Shown here piece by piece: positions 58,056-64,000 of a DNA stretch of 64,000 bases. Position numbers and translations under genes: made by a program. The notes under the pieces are model-generated. The model was given only the letters and a program-made list of their open reading frames with translations. It was not told where the DNA came from and searched no databases. Where the stretch lies: positions 2,170,001-2,234,000 of the forward strand of contig NC_014931.1 of assembly GCF_000184745.1 (NCBI RefSeq). Reading direction: 5' to 3'. Source of the DNA: Variovorax paradoxus EPS (GTDB lineage: Bacteria > Pseudomonadota > Gammaproteobacteria > Burkholderiales > Burkholderiaceae_C). Position 1 is the first letter of the stretch. Each line of letters begins with the position of its first letter.

Positions 58056-58303
58056 GCTTGCAGCGGCACTTCGCCGCCATCGGCCGCGATCATCACTCCC
58101 GGGGTGTTCTCAGTGACCTCGATCGGCACGCCCATGTGCTTGGGCTCGCTGATGGTCTTCGGGTCAGCTCCGCACATCAGACGAGATTCGTTGTACTCGG
58201 CGCGTTGCGCTGGCGTCAGAACGAATTTCTTCGGGTAGGTGTTGCTGTTGGCCCTCCAGTGCGCGGAGAGCTTTTCGGTCATCGTGAGATACAGGGTTGC
58301 CAT
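58052..58303 (-). CDS. Small hypothetical protein
   Basis: An 83-residue protein converging on the spanin genes, with stops interleaved in CTAG. A helical N-terminus (MATLYLTMTEKLSAHWRANS) and an acidic C-terminus are visible. No family is recognised; no clear ribosome site is seen, but the composition suits a real phage accessory protein. Confidence 0.48.
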   Translation of the reverse strand: MATLYLTMTEKLSAHWRANSNTYPKKFVLTPAQRAEYNESRLMCGADPKTISEPKHMGVPIEVTENTPGVMIAADGGEVPLQA

Positions 58304-58332
58304 CGCCTGATCGTACCGGCCGCGCCGCAGGC

Positions 58333-58596
58333 TCAGCGGGCCGCTCCAAGCTGCTTGGCCAACGCCGGCAACGCTTCCTCGGCCGTGGGCACGAAGGTGG
58401 CCGCGTTGGCCAGTATCTTCCCAACGCCCTCGGCGCCGTACGCAACCACGGGCAGGCCCAGCGCGGTTGCCCCGCCCACCTCAAACACCGTGCCAAAGTC
58501 CGGTTCGGCGCCGCGGAAGGGCTCGAGGTTGGCGATCACCCCATCCGCAGCCCCGGACGCAACCGGTAGTCCCAGATTTTTTGGCGGCGACCCCAT
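58333..58596 (-). pseudogene. Truncated nucleoside 2-deoxyribosyltransferase-like gene
   Basis: An 87-codon frame containing GVIANLEPFRGAEPDFGTVF then EVGGATALGLPVVAYG, the substrate- and catalytic-region pattern of nucleoside 2-deoxyribosyltransferases. The family is normally about 140-160 residues and begins with a strand and VYLAGP-like segment, which is absent. The frame is blocked by a TAA about 11 codons upstream of the Met. It is therefore a remnant or an N-terminally shortened protein; base salvage function is unlikely to be intact. Confidence 0.55.
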
Positions 58597-58668
58597 GCGA
58601 AAGCCGTATTGCGCGAAGCGAACTCCCGGGTTTTACTGGCACGCCAAAAAACACCCGTAGGAGCCTTG

Positions 58669-58959
58669 ATGGGTAAGGCTAGTTATCACAAGGCGACGGT
58701 GACCTTGAAGCTGCCGTCCGCGACCGCCCCCGACGCAGAACTGACGGCGCTCCGAGCCGCCGGCATTCCAGTCGATGATCTGGGCGTCCCGGCGTCAGGT
58801 TATCTGCACATGAGGACAACCAGGGACTACCGTTCCCACATCTTTAGATGGTTCGCCGGTAGCGGTGGCGTTGGCGCCGGAGGGGATGCGATGCAACGGG
58901 TCACTTTTCCGCCCGTTGACAGAACGTGTCGACTTTTTTGGCGCGACGACCGCCCATGA
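58669..58959 (+). CDS. Small hypothetical protein
   Basis: A 96-residue basic protein preceded by TAGGAGCC. Beta-rich start (SYHKATVTLKLPSATAPDAE) and a Gly/Arg-rich end. It converges on the P63C gene across a bidirectional terminator. No family is recognised; orientation differs from both neighbours. Confidence 0.42.
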   Translation: MGKASYHKATVTLKLPSATAPDAELTALRAAGIPVDDLGVPASGYLHMRTTRDYRSHIFRWFAGSGGVGAGGDAMQRVTFPPVDRTCRLFWRDDRP

Positions 58960-58960
58960 A

Positions 58961-58982
58961 AAAGCCGCCCGAAGGCGGCTTT
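58961..58982. terminator. Bidirectional rho-independent terminator
   Basis: AAAGCCGCC (58961-58969) pairs with GGCGGCTTT (58974-58982) around CGAA. A/T runs flank both sides, so it works for the + gene at 58669 and the - gene at 58996. Confidence 0.85.
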
Positions 58983-58995
58983 TGGGTTTGGGGCG

Positions 58996-60021
58996 TCAGA
59001 TGCCCTTGCCCGTGTCTTCTTGTTCCGGCCCCGTGGGTTTGTCCATTCGTGGCGCGATCTTGTCGAGCTTCACCTTGAACTCATCGTAGTTCTCGCTGAA
59101 CGACATGGTGGCGATGACCTTGCCAAGGTGCTGCTGGAGCTTGGGATAGCCCAGATTTCCCGTGAGGCTCTGAAAGTACTTCGCTTTCGGGCGACCATCC
59201 TCGTTCCGTGGGGTCACGCGTTGCAACTCTTCGAGAACGCCAGGTGCCAAGCGTTTGTAGACGATGTCGTTGGTCAGGACGCCGAAGTACTGCGGGCGCT
59301 TAACCGAGTCGGTCGAGAAGGGGAGACCGCGAAGGCGAAACAGTTCCTTGTAGTACTCGATAGGAAAAGTTTGAACATAGGGCTGGATTTCCTGGGCCAC
59401 AAACGCTTCAAGAATCTTGGCAAGCGCGTCGCGTGCACGATCGGCCTGATAGCCCGTAGCCTCGTCGACCAACGCGATGATGCCAACACGTGCGAATCCA
59501 CGCACCAGAATCTCGCATTGCTTAGCGATCATTTGCTGACGTTCGCCGACAAGTTGGCCCGAAGCGCGAGCAGCCAGGATCGCTTCGCAGAGATCTGCCA
59601 AAACGGTTGCCGGATAGCCGTGGGCAGGGCGTCCCCCGTGCTTCGGACGGAACACGATGGGCTTCTTCAGAATCAGTGCGAGGTCCGGGGTGATCAGCTT
59701 TTGCGCCAGCAAGGCGTTGGCCAAGACGGTCAACTGGTCTTCGCCCGATGGTGTCGAGCCGCGCGGAAGACCAAGGCCCGCAAGAAGGCCGCGTTGTGAG
59801 AGCACGCGTGTTTCATCTTCAAGCACGTAGCACGGAATCTCTACGTCGCCGATCGTGAGCGGCTTCTCATCGGAACCGTGAGTCGCCCGGAGGGCGAGTG
59901 CGGCCTGCTGCTTGGCCAGATGGCCCTTCTTGGAAATTTCGCGCTTGCGCTCCTCAGAAAGAGCAGCCGCTCGGGCGAGCCCGCCTGCTGCGCGACCTGG
60001 TGTCTTCTTGGCGGTGGACAT
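58996..60021 (-). CDS. P63C-domain protein
   Basis: A 341-residue protein. The C-terminal half carries the P63C pattern: EYYKELFRLRGLPF, QYFGVLTNDIVYKRLAPGVL, YFQSLTGNLGYPKLQQHLGK, VIATMSFSENYDEF. The N-terminus is basic, with an Ala/Arg-rich helix. P63C proteins are common in phage and mobile DNA, and their role is unknown. The Met at 60021 follows AAAGAAAGG; an upstream frame would add 28 hydrophobic residues that overlap the AT-rich promoter, so it was rejected. Confidence 0.8.
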   Translation of the reverse strand: MSTAKKTPGRAAGGLARAAALSEERKREISKKGHLAKQQAALALRATHGSDEKPLTIGDVEIPCYVLEDETRVLSQRGLLAGLGLPRGSTPSGEDQLTVLANALLAQKLITPDLALILKKPIVFRPKHGGRPAHGYPATVLADLCEAILAARASGQLVGERQQMIAKQCEILVRGFARVGIIALVDEATGYQADRARDALAKILEAFVAQEIQPYVQTFPIEYYKELFRLRGLPFSTDSVKRPQYFGVLTNDIVYKRLAPGVLEELQRVTPRNEDGRPKAKYFQSLTGNLGYPKLQQHLGKVIATMSFSENYDEFKVKLDKIAPRMDKPTGPEQEDTGKGI

Positions 60022-60209
60022 TTGAAGCCTTTCTTTAAAAGAAGGCTGAAATATACCTGCAAAAAACACAAATGCAAGCAAAGTTATAAAAATTGCCTGC
60101 AACAACGGTGGCGGGCAGGTGATGACAAGACGAGATTCGGGATCGAGCGCGGTCGCGACCGAAGGCGGACTGGGTTTCCGCGCTTCCTGCTTCGAGACCG
60201 CGAACGCGT
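60022..60209 (-). promoter_or_regulatory. AT-rich promoter region of the P63C gene
   Basis: About 90 bases of unusually A/T-rich DNA (60028-60112) precede P63C. Direct copies CCTGCAAAA and CCTGCAACA lie about 50 bases apart, with GCAAGCAAAG between. It probably contains a sigma70 promoter and operator. No gene is seen here. Confidence 0.5.
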
Positions 60210-60614
60210 TTAGACCGGGCCAACCTCGAAGTACGCCTCCTGGGTGTCTCCCATGTCGCGGAAGCCGGCCGTGCGTGCAGCGTCGTAGGCCTTGGCCCAG
60301 CGCATGGCCAGCGCGATCTCGGCCTTCGTGAGGTCCGCTTCGCCGGATTCGCTGGCGTTCTGGAAGGCGCGCAGCGCCGGCACCACGTCGGCGCCGAGCT
60401 GGCGGTCGAGCTCGCGCCGGAAGCGCTGCTCAGCACCCCTGAGTGCTTCGTCGACAGCGGGGTAGTCGAGCAGGCGCACGGTGTACGCGACCCGATACAC
60501 CGGCTCGGTGTCCTCGAAGACAAACGGTGCGTCATCTTCTGCGAGGTTTTGTGGCGAAGGAAGGACAGGTGCCGGCGCCGCCGGCCGTGGATGAAACAGT
60601 TCAGCTTGGGTCAT
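60210..60614 (-). CDS. Hypothetical accessory protein
   Basis: A 134-residue protein beginning MTQAELFHPRPAAPAPVLPS. The Pro/Ala N-terminus precedes a domain with VYRVAYTVRLLDYPAVDEAL and a helical C-terminus (TKAEIALAMRWAKAYDAART). No family is named. It lies last in a three-gene - strand unit running from 61497. Confidence 0.5.
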   Translation of the reverse strand: MTQAELFHPRPAAPAPVLPSPQNLAEDDAPFVFEDTEPVYRVAYTVRLLDYPAVDEALRGAEQRFRRELDRQLGADVVPALRAFQNASESGEADLTKAEIALAMRWAKAYDAARTAGFRDMGDTQEAYFEVGPV

Positions 60615-60636
60615 GGTTGTACCTACGAAATCCCCG

Positions 60637-61029
60637 TCACCAGGGGTAGTCATCGTCGTTTGTGTGGAAGCCTGAGGAACTGCGCGCGTCCATGCGTGCA
60701 AGCGCGGCGAGAGCACGCTCGAGGTCGAACATGCACCACCACATCTGGTACTTCGGTTCAGGCTTGCTCTTCACGCCGCGGTGGTGAAACTCCACTCCCC
60801 TGATGAAGGCGCCGCCCTCTCGCGTCTCTAGCCACTTCGCGTACTGCAGGGGTTTCACAATATCTATTTGGGGGGCGCCCGGATCGATCAAGCGGGCGTG
60901 CTTTGTCGGTCCCCAATGCTCGCGATTGGCCGCCCCATAGATCACTTCGCCGACAAAGTGCGGCGAGCCAAGAACCTGGCTGCGCGACCGCCACGAGCCG
61001 CGTTCGCGCAAGAGCACCACTTTGGCCAC
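60637..61029 (-). CDS. Hypothetical accessory protein
   Basis: A 130-residue basic protein starting with GTG after TGAGGTGAATC. Beta-like segments (SPHFVGEVIYGAANREHWGP, FIRGVEFHHRGVKSKPEPKY) and two conserved-looking Trp near MWWCMFDLERALAALARM. No family is recognised; middle gene of the - strand unit. Confidence 0.5.
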   Translation of the reverse strand: MAKVVLLRERGSWRSRSQVLGSPHFVGEVIYGAANREHWGPTKHARLIDPGAPQIDIVKPLQYAKWLETREGGAFIRGVEFHHRGVKSKPEPKYQMWWCMFDLERALAALARMDARSSSGFHTNDDDYPW

Positions 61030-61047
61030 GATTCACCTCACGCGTCC

Positions 61048-61497
61048 TCAACCCGGGATAGGTCCATACACCGCTCGGATGTGCTCGCCCGCGTTCTGGA
61101 AGTCCGGGTCGCCGTAGCCGTCGCCGATTTTGGCGCAGAGGGCCACCACACCGTAGGCGTAGTCGACCAGGTTCTGATCGAGCTTGTCGCCGGCTTTGAT
61201 GATGCCGTGCTCGGCGGCCAGGGCCGTGAAGGCGCCCAACGGATCGCGCACCCTTTGTCCTTGACTTTGGAAGCGCTCTTCGGCCTCGTTGAAGTGCTGC
61301 TGCGCGTATTCGGCTGGGGCGGTGTTGCCGTGGACCTTGAACAGCTCGCACCCTTGCTCAAACAGGTACTCCATGTCGGCTTTGCCATCGGCGATCTCGT
61401 GCCATGCGTCGGCGAACGCCATGGCCCAGGTCGAGGCGGCGTCTGGGGGGGGGCGATCCTCTTCGAGGTCCAGAGGGGTGATGATGTTGACGACCAT
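61048..61497 (-). CDS. Hypothetical accessory protein under SOS-box region
   Basis: A 149-residue acidic, helical protein after TTAGGAGATCGAC. The core WAMAFADAWHEIADGKADME and QNLVDYAYGVVALCAKIGDG are consistent with a small helical bundle. Its start is 17 bases from a LexA-type box, so induction after DNA damage is likely. No family is recognised. Confidence 0.55.
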   Translation of the reverse strand: MVVNIITPLDLEEDRPPPDAASTWAMAFADAWHEIADGKADMEYLFEQGCELFKVHGNTAPAEYAQQHFNEAEERFQSQGQRVRDPLGAFTALAAEHGIIKAGDKLDQNLVDYAYGVVALCAKIGDGYGDPDFQNAGEHIRAVYGPIPG

Positions 61498-61513
61498 GTC
61501 GATCTCCTAAAAG

Positions 61514-61533
61514 TACTGGATGGATAAACAGTA
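61514..61533. promoter_or_regulatory. LexA/SOS box
   Basis: TACTG-N10-CAGTA, matching both half-sites of the proteobacterial LexA consensus over five bases each. It is the only such site I noticed. It lies between the divergent starts at 61497 (-) and 61585 (+), so LexA could control both. Confidence 0.75.
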
Positions 61534-61584
61534 TCTTCCTGGGGTTTTCAGCCGTCAATGGGTCTCCGAGCGCAAAATGAGGCC

Positions 61585-62352
61585 ATGTGTACTCGTTACA
61601 TTTCCCCCGAGGATCGCGAGATCGAGGCGGCCTGGCACATCGGCGCACGTACGCCGGAGCGGTGGGTTCGCAGCATGCGGCCGCTGTACATGGGGCCGTT
61701 CATGCGTCGGGCGCGAGACGTGACCGAGTACGAGCGCGAGCTGGTGGTCGGGCAGTGGGGGCTGATACCCGCGTTCTCGCCCAATCACATCCCCCAGACC
61801 AAGCCGCGCAAGGGCGACACCAAAGGAATCCTCCTCTCGACGTTCAACGCGCGCTTCGCCGGCATCGAGAAGAAGCCGGCGTTCAAGGATGCATGGGCGC
61901 ACGGGCGGCGCTGCATCATCCCTGCGGTGAATTTCGATGAGCCGAACTGGGAATCCGGCAAGAACGAGTGGTGGCGCTTCGGCCGTGCGGATGGTCGCCT
62001 CTGGGGCTTGGCCGGCCTGTGGAGCAACTGGCTGGACTACGAGACTGAGATCATGTGGGAGAGCTACACAATGCTCACCCTGAACGCCAACCTGCATCCG
62101 ATCATGTCGCGCATGCACAAGCCCGAGATCGACAAGACGACGAAGAAGCCGCTGGAGGTGCAGGACAAGCGCTCGGTCGTTGCGATCGAGGAGCACGACT
62201 TCGACCGCTGGCTGACCTGCACGCCTGAAGAAGCGCGGGAGATGGTCGAACTCATACCGGCAGATCGGATGATCGCAGCGCCGGCGCCGGTCGATGTGAA
62301 GCCTGCCGGGAAGAAGCGAATGAATGATGAGGAAGAGGAACTGCCGTTCTGA
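61585..62352 (+). CDS. SRAP-family (HMCES/YedK-like) protein
   Basis: A 255-residue SOS-response-associated peptidase family member that would bind abasic sites in single-stranded DNA and cross-link them through the N-terminal cysteine. The ATG at 61585 leaves Cys2 exposed after Met removal, as required. Further family marks are VGQWGLIPAFSPNH, STFNARFAG (Asn), CIIPAVNFDEPNW (Glu) and NANLHPIMSRMHKP (His). The final 20 residues are a charged tail. The LexA-type box 52 bases upstream supports damage induction. Confidence 0.88.
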   Translation: MCTRYISPEDREIEAAWHIGARTPERWVRSMRPLYMGPFMRRARDVTEYERELVVGQWGLIPAFSPNHIPQTKPRKGDTKGILLSTFNARFAGIEKKPAFKDAWAHGRRCIIPAVNFDEPNWESGKNEWWRFGRADGRLWGLAGLWSNWLDYETEIMWESYTMLTLNANLHPIMSRMHKPEIDKTTKKPLEVQDKRSVVAIEEHDFDRWLTCTPEEAREMVELIPADRMIAAPAPVDVKPAGKKRMNDEEEELPF

Positions 62353-62396
62353 CGCCTCAATGCGACTCACAAAACTGCGTGCGACAAGGACTGCCT

Positions 62397-62690
62397 ATGA
62401 CGATGGTGCTGAAGGTCCCGGGTGCCAACCCGGAAGAAATCGCGAAGGGCCTTCGGGCCGCGCAGGCAGTCTTGGACGCGGCGGGCGTGACCGATGTGCA
62501 AGGTGCGTGGGGCCTGCATGAGCTTGAGAGCTTTGACGATTCATTGGGACGGAGCGCCAAGCCCCGCCCCGGCGCGGTGGGCGCGGCGTTTGCCTTGGCG
62601 CAGGCGAGAAAGGCGGCTCTTGCAGCTTGCTGCGAGGGATGGGGACAACTCCCGAGGCCTGGCCAGTGGACCTTGGACGTGTTGGTATGA
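62397..62690 (+). CDS. Small hypothetical protein
   Basis: A 97-residue protein after AAGGACTGCCT. The helical core (EEIAKGLRAAQAVLDAAGVT) is followed by a Cys-containing C-terminus (LAACCEGWGQLPRPGQW). It follows the SRAP gene by 44 bases. No family is recognised. Confidence 0.5.
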   Translation: MTMVLKVPGANPEEIAKGLRAAQAVLDAAGVTDVQGAWGLHELESFDDSLGRSAKPRPGAVGAAFALAQARKAALAACCEGWGQLPRPGQWTLDVLV

Positions 62691-62778
62691 CCATGCGGCT
62701 GAATCGATTCGCGCGTGAACCGCGCACCAGCCGAAGTAACATCTCCGATGTCTAGACCCATAACGGAGGCGGGCGGCG

Positions 62779-63003
62779 ATGCCGATGAACTTTTTGCAAC
62801 GCATCGAGGATGCGTCGTTTCCCCTGCACATCAATGAGGAAGCCGACATCCAGTGCGCAGCAGTCCTAGCCGCTGCACAGCTGGTCGAAGCCAACCTGCC
62901 CGAACCTGGAGATCCTGCCGGCAAGGGGGCCGTGATCCTTCGCATCACGCCAATGGGCAGAGCAGAACTTAGTAGACTCCGCGGGCCAACGAGTGCAGGT
63001 TGA
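62779..63003 (+). CDS. Small hypothetical protein
   Basis: A 74-residue protein preceded by GGAGGCGGGCGGCG. The helical NFLQRIEDASFPLHINEEAD is followed by an Ala-rich helix and RITPMGRAELSRLRG. A weak similarity of the last part to DNA-binding tails is the only hint. No family is recognised. Confidence 0.45.
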   Translation: MPMNFLQRIEDASFPLHINEEADIQCAAVLAAAQLVEANLPEPGDPAGKGAVILRITPMGRAELSRLRGPTSAG

Positions 63004-63087
63004 TGGGCGCCTAAGCGAGGGGGCCTCGCCGGACGTACCAACCGAACCTCCGCCAAACGCGCAACAGAGCGTAGAGCGCCATGATGC

Positions 63088-63345
63088 TCACCGCGTCGGT
63101 ATACCGACCGCGGCGCCATCTTCGTCGTCGCCTTTCGAGCGGGGCCCGATGCGCTCATCAGGTGCGTAGCCCTCAAGAGCGCGCATACCAGCCTGCAGAG
63201 CATCGAGCCACATGTCGCAGGGCTCATCCGCTGACTCGAGCTCGACCCACTGGCTCGCATCGCCGCCTTCCTCCATGAGCACCCAGTAAAAGTGCCCGGG
63301 ATCTGGCTCGTCGACGTGGACAGAGATTCGCCTGATGTGGCTCAT
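63088..63345 (-). CDS. Small hypothetical protein coupled to DUF3606
   Basis: An 85-residue protein starting at the ATG that overlaps the DUF3606 stop by one base. Beta-like start (SHIRRISVHVDEPDPGHFYW) and a helical middle (CDMWLDALQAGMRALEGYAP). An acidic tail ends the protein. The family is unknown. Confidence 0.52.
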   Translation of the reverse strand: MSHIRRISVHVDEPDPGHFYWVLMEEGGDASQWVELESADEPCDMWLDALQAGMRALEGYAPDERIGPRSKGDDEDGAAVGIPTR

Positions 63346-63524
63346 CAGCGTTTCCCGGCCAAGTACTCGCGCACGGCTTCGGCCGAATTGCCGACTGCCT
63401 TCACGGCGTCGCGCAGCTGCGTCTCCGTGCACCCGAGCGATTCCATCCACGAGCGCACTTCGTGAGGCTCATGCATGGCGATCAGCTTGCGGTCCAGCCC
63501 GGTCTTCTTCGTGTCGTCGGTCAT
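63345..63524 (-). CDS. DUF3606 protein
   Basis: A 59-residue protein (MTDDTKKTGLDRKLIAMHEP, then HEVRSWMESLGCTETQLRDA, then VKAVGNSAEAVREYLAGKR) with the DUF3606 helix pattern. DUF3606 proteins are short helical bacterial proteins of unknown function, frequent in proteobacteria and sometimes in prophages. The Met at 63524 is preferred to one 15 codons earlier. Confidence 0.65.
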   Translation of the reverse strand: MTDDTKKTGLDRKLIAMHEPHEVRSWMESLGCTETQLRDAVKAVGNSAEAVREYLAGKR

Positions 63525-63631
63525 TTGGGTCTCCAGGTTAGCGCGCGGAACAGCCCGTCGCAAAACCAAGATGACAGGGCCGCGAGTGCGGAACCATGCC
63601 GGTTTTCCGCCTTTTTCTGACAGCGGCTCTC

Positions 63632-63745
63632 CTACGTGCAGGACCCTCGGCCGCGCAATTCCCCGTGTAGATGCCGATCCAGCGTCCAGGCGGGAAGCAG
63701 GTCGAACAGCCGTCGCTCCTTGGCGTTCATGACTTTAGTTGCCAT
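63632..63745 (-). CDS. Possible 37-residue protein
   Basis: A short frame MATKVMNAKERRLFDLLPAW followed by a charged end. Its start lies eight bases downstream of the partial right-edge gene's stop. The composition is protein-like but the length and the absence of a family keep this tentative. Confidence 0.35.
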   Translation of the reverse strand: MATKVMNAKERRLFDLLPAWTLDRHLHGELRGRGSCT

Positions 63746-63752
63746 AGCGCAG

Positions 63753-64000
63753 TCATGTCAGGTTCGTGCCGAACCCGAAACCGAACGGGCTGCCCTTGGG
63801 TTTCTTTGCGGCCGCCGGTGGCTCGTCGCGCGGGCCGATGTCCAGGTCGTCGATCATTTGCTGTAGCACCAGCAGGCCGGCAGCCATCGCTTCCTTGTAG
63901 CTGCCCACCCACTCGTCGGCGCTCGCGATCTGCGCCCAATTCGATGCGCCTTTGTCGGCCTCAGCGAGTGCCCATGCGAACCAGTTGGGCTCGGGCTCGT
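63753..64000 (-). CDS. Hypothetical protein, C-terminal 81 residues (runs off right edge)
   Basis: A frame open to the right edge, ending at the TGA of 63753-63755. The visible part is helical and Trp-containing (NWFAWALAEADKGASNWAQI, ADEWVGSYKEAMAAGLLVLQ) with a Lys/Pro/Gly-rich end. Its start is outside the window. No family is recognised. Confidence 0.55.
   Translation of the reverse strand, partial: EPEPNWFAWALAEADKGASNWAQIASADEWVGSYKEAMAAGLLVLQQMIDDLDIGPRDEPPAAAKKPKGSPFGFGFGTNLT

Noticed and set aside
58620..58980. Insertion sequence or transposase in the right accessory region
   Set aside because: No transposase-like frame or terminal inverted repeats were found; the paired AAAGCCGCC/GGCGGCTTT is a terminator.
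1..64000. CRISPR array, retron or diversity-generating element
   Set aside because: No regularly spaced direct repeats, no reverse transcriptase and no template/variable repeat pair were seen; the fibre repeats are coding.

Overview
The window reads as one high-GC temperate podovirus-type genome, almost certainly a prophage of a betaproteobacterium (Burkholderiales-like codon use, about 65% G+C). The head module (terminase, a 778-residue P22-type portal, an Ala/Pro-rich scaffold and an N4-gp56/DUF4043-type capsid protein), the 3106-residue injected polyvalent protein and the collagen-like tail fibre recall the Bcep22/BPP-1 group of short-tailed Burkholderia and Bordetella phages. That relationship is inferred from gene order and family recognition, not from a search. 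The integrase runs off the left edge and a small phage gene runs off the right edge, so neither attachment site is visible.

Layout. 1-2.1 kb: integrase, a DUF4224 protein and small genes around an XRE regulator. 2.1-3.4 kb: two related two-helix membrane proteins. 3.5-8.0 kb: a leftward early operon with recombination functions (YqaJ-type exonuclease, ERF annealing protein, coiled-coil partner), a DNA methylase and three tiny membrane proteins. 8.0-9.3 kb: the immunity switch, with an S24-type repressor, a Cro/YdaS-like gene and five copies of a 17-bp operator over promoters PL and PR. 9.3-17.9 kb: a rightward early operon of short, mostly overlapping genes (methylase, PD-(D/E)XK-like protein, PAPS-reductase-like protein, DUF1376-type replication protein, RuvC-like resolvase, NinB, DUF1364 protein, and a winged-helix protein that may be the late regulator). 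18.1-20.9 kb: a sensory cassette (LuxR-type response regulator, RsbQ-like hydrolase, PAS histidine kinase). 20.9-42.4 kb: packaging, head and tail genes, interrupted between portal and scaffold by an opposite-strand HEPN-like/P-loop ATPase pair. 43.2-52.5 kb: the giant polyvalent virion protein. 52.7-53.5 kb: two secreted proteins behind an 18-bp palindrome. 53.6-58.1 kb: tail fibre and lysis (holin, signal-anchor lysozyme, nested Rz/Rz1). 58.1-64 kb: accessory genes, including a P63C protein and an SRAP (HMCES/YedK-type) protein next to a near-ideal LexA box.

The most unusual structure is a repeated element, CCCCCTNTAGGGTT, found seven times, only on the + strand and only between 20.9 and 56.7 kb. 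Six copies lie 39-41 bases upstream of an ATG, most of which lack a Shine-Dalgarno site. Several copies carry a GC hairpin and a GGAAGACT-like box before the start. The copies sit at the starts of late transcription blocks and just downstream of inserted cargo, so they look like late promoters or late 5' leaders that restart expression after each insertion.

Inferred sequence of events: the repressor holds PL and PR shut through the shared operators. After induction the leftward operon supplies recombination and the rightward operon replication and late control, and late blocks are read from the repeated elements. The cargo genes (hydrolase-kinase-regulator cassette, HEPN/ATPase pair, secreted proteins, right-end accessory genes) have their own strand or flanking signals and are probably expressed in the lysogen.
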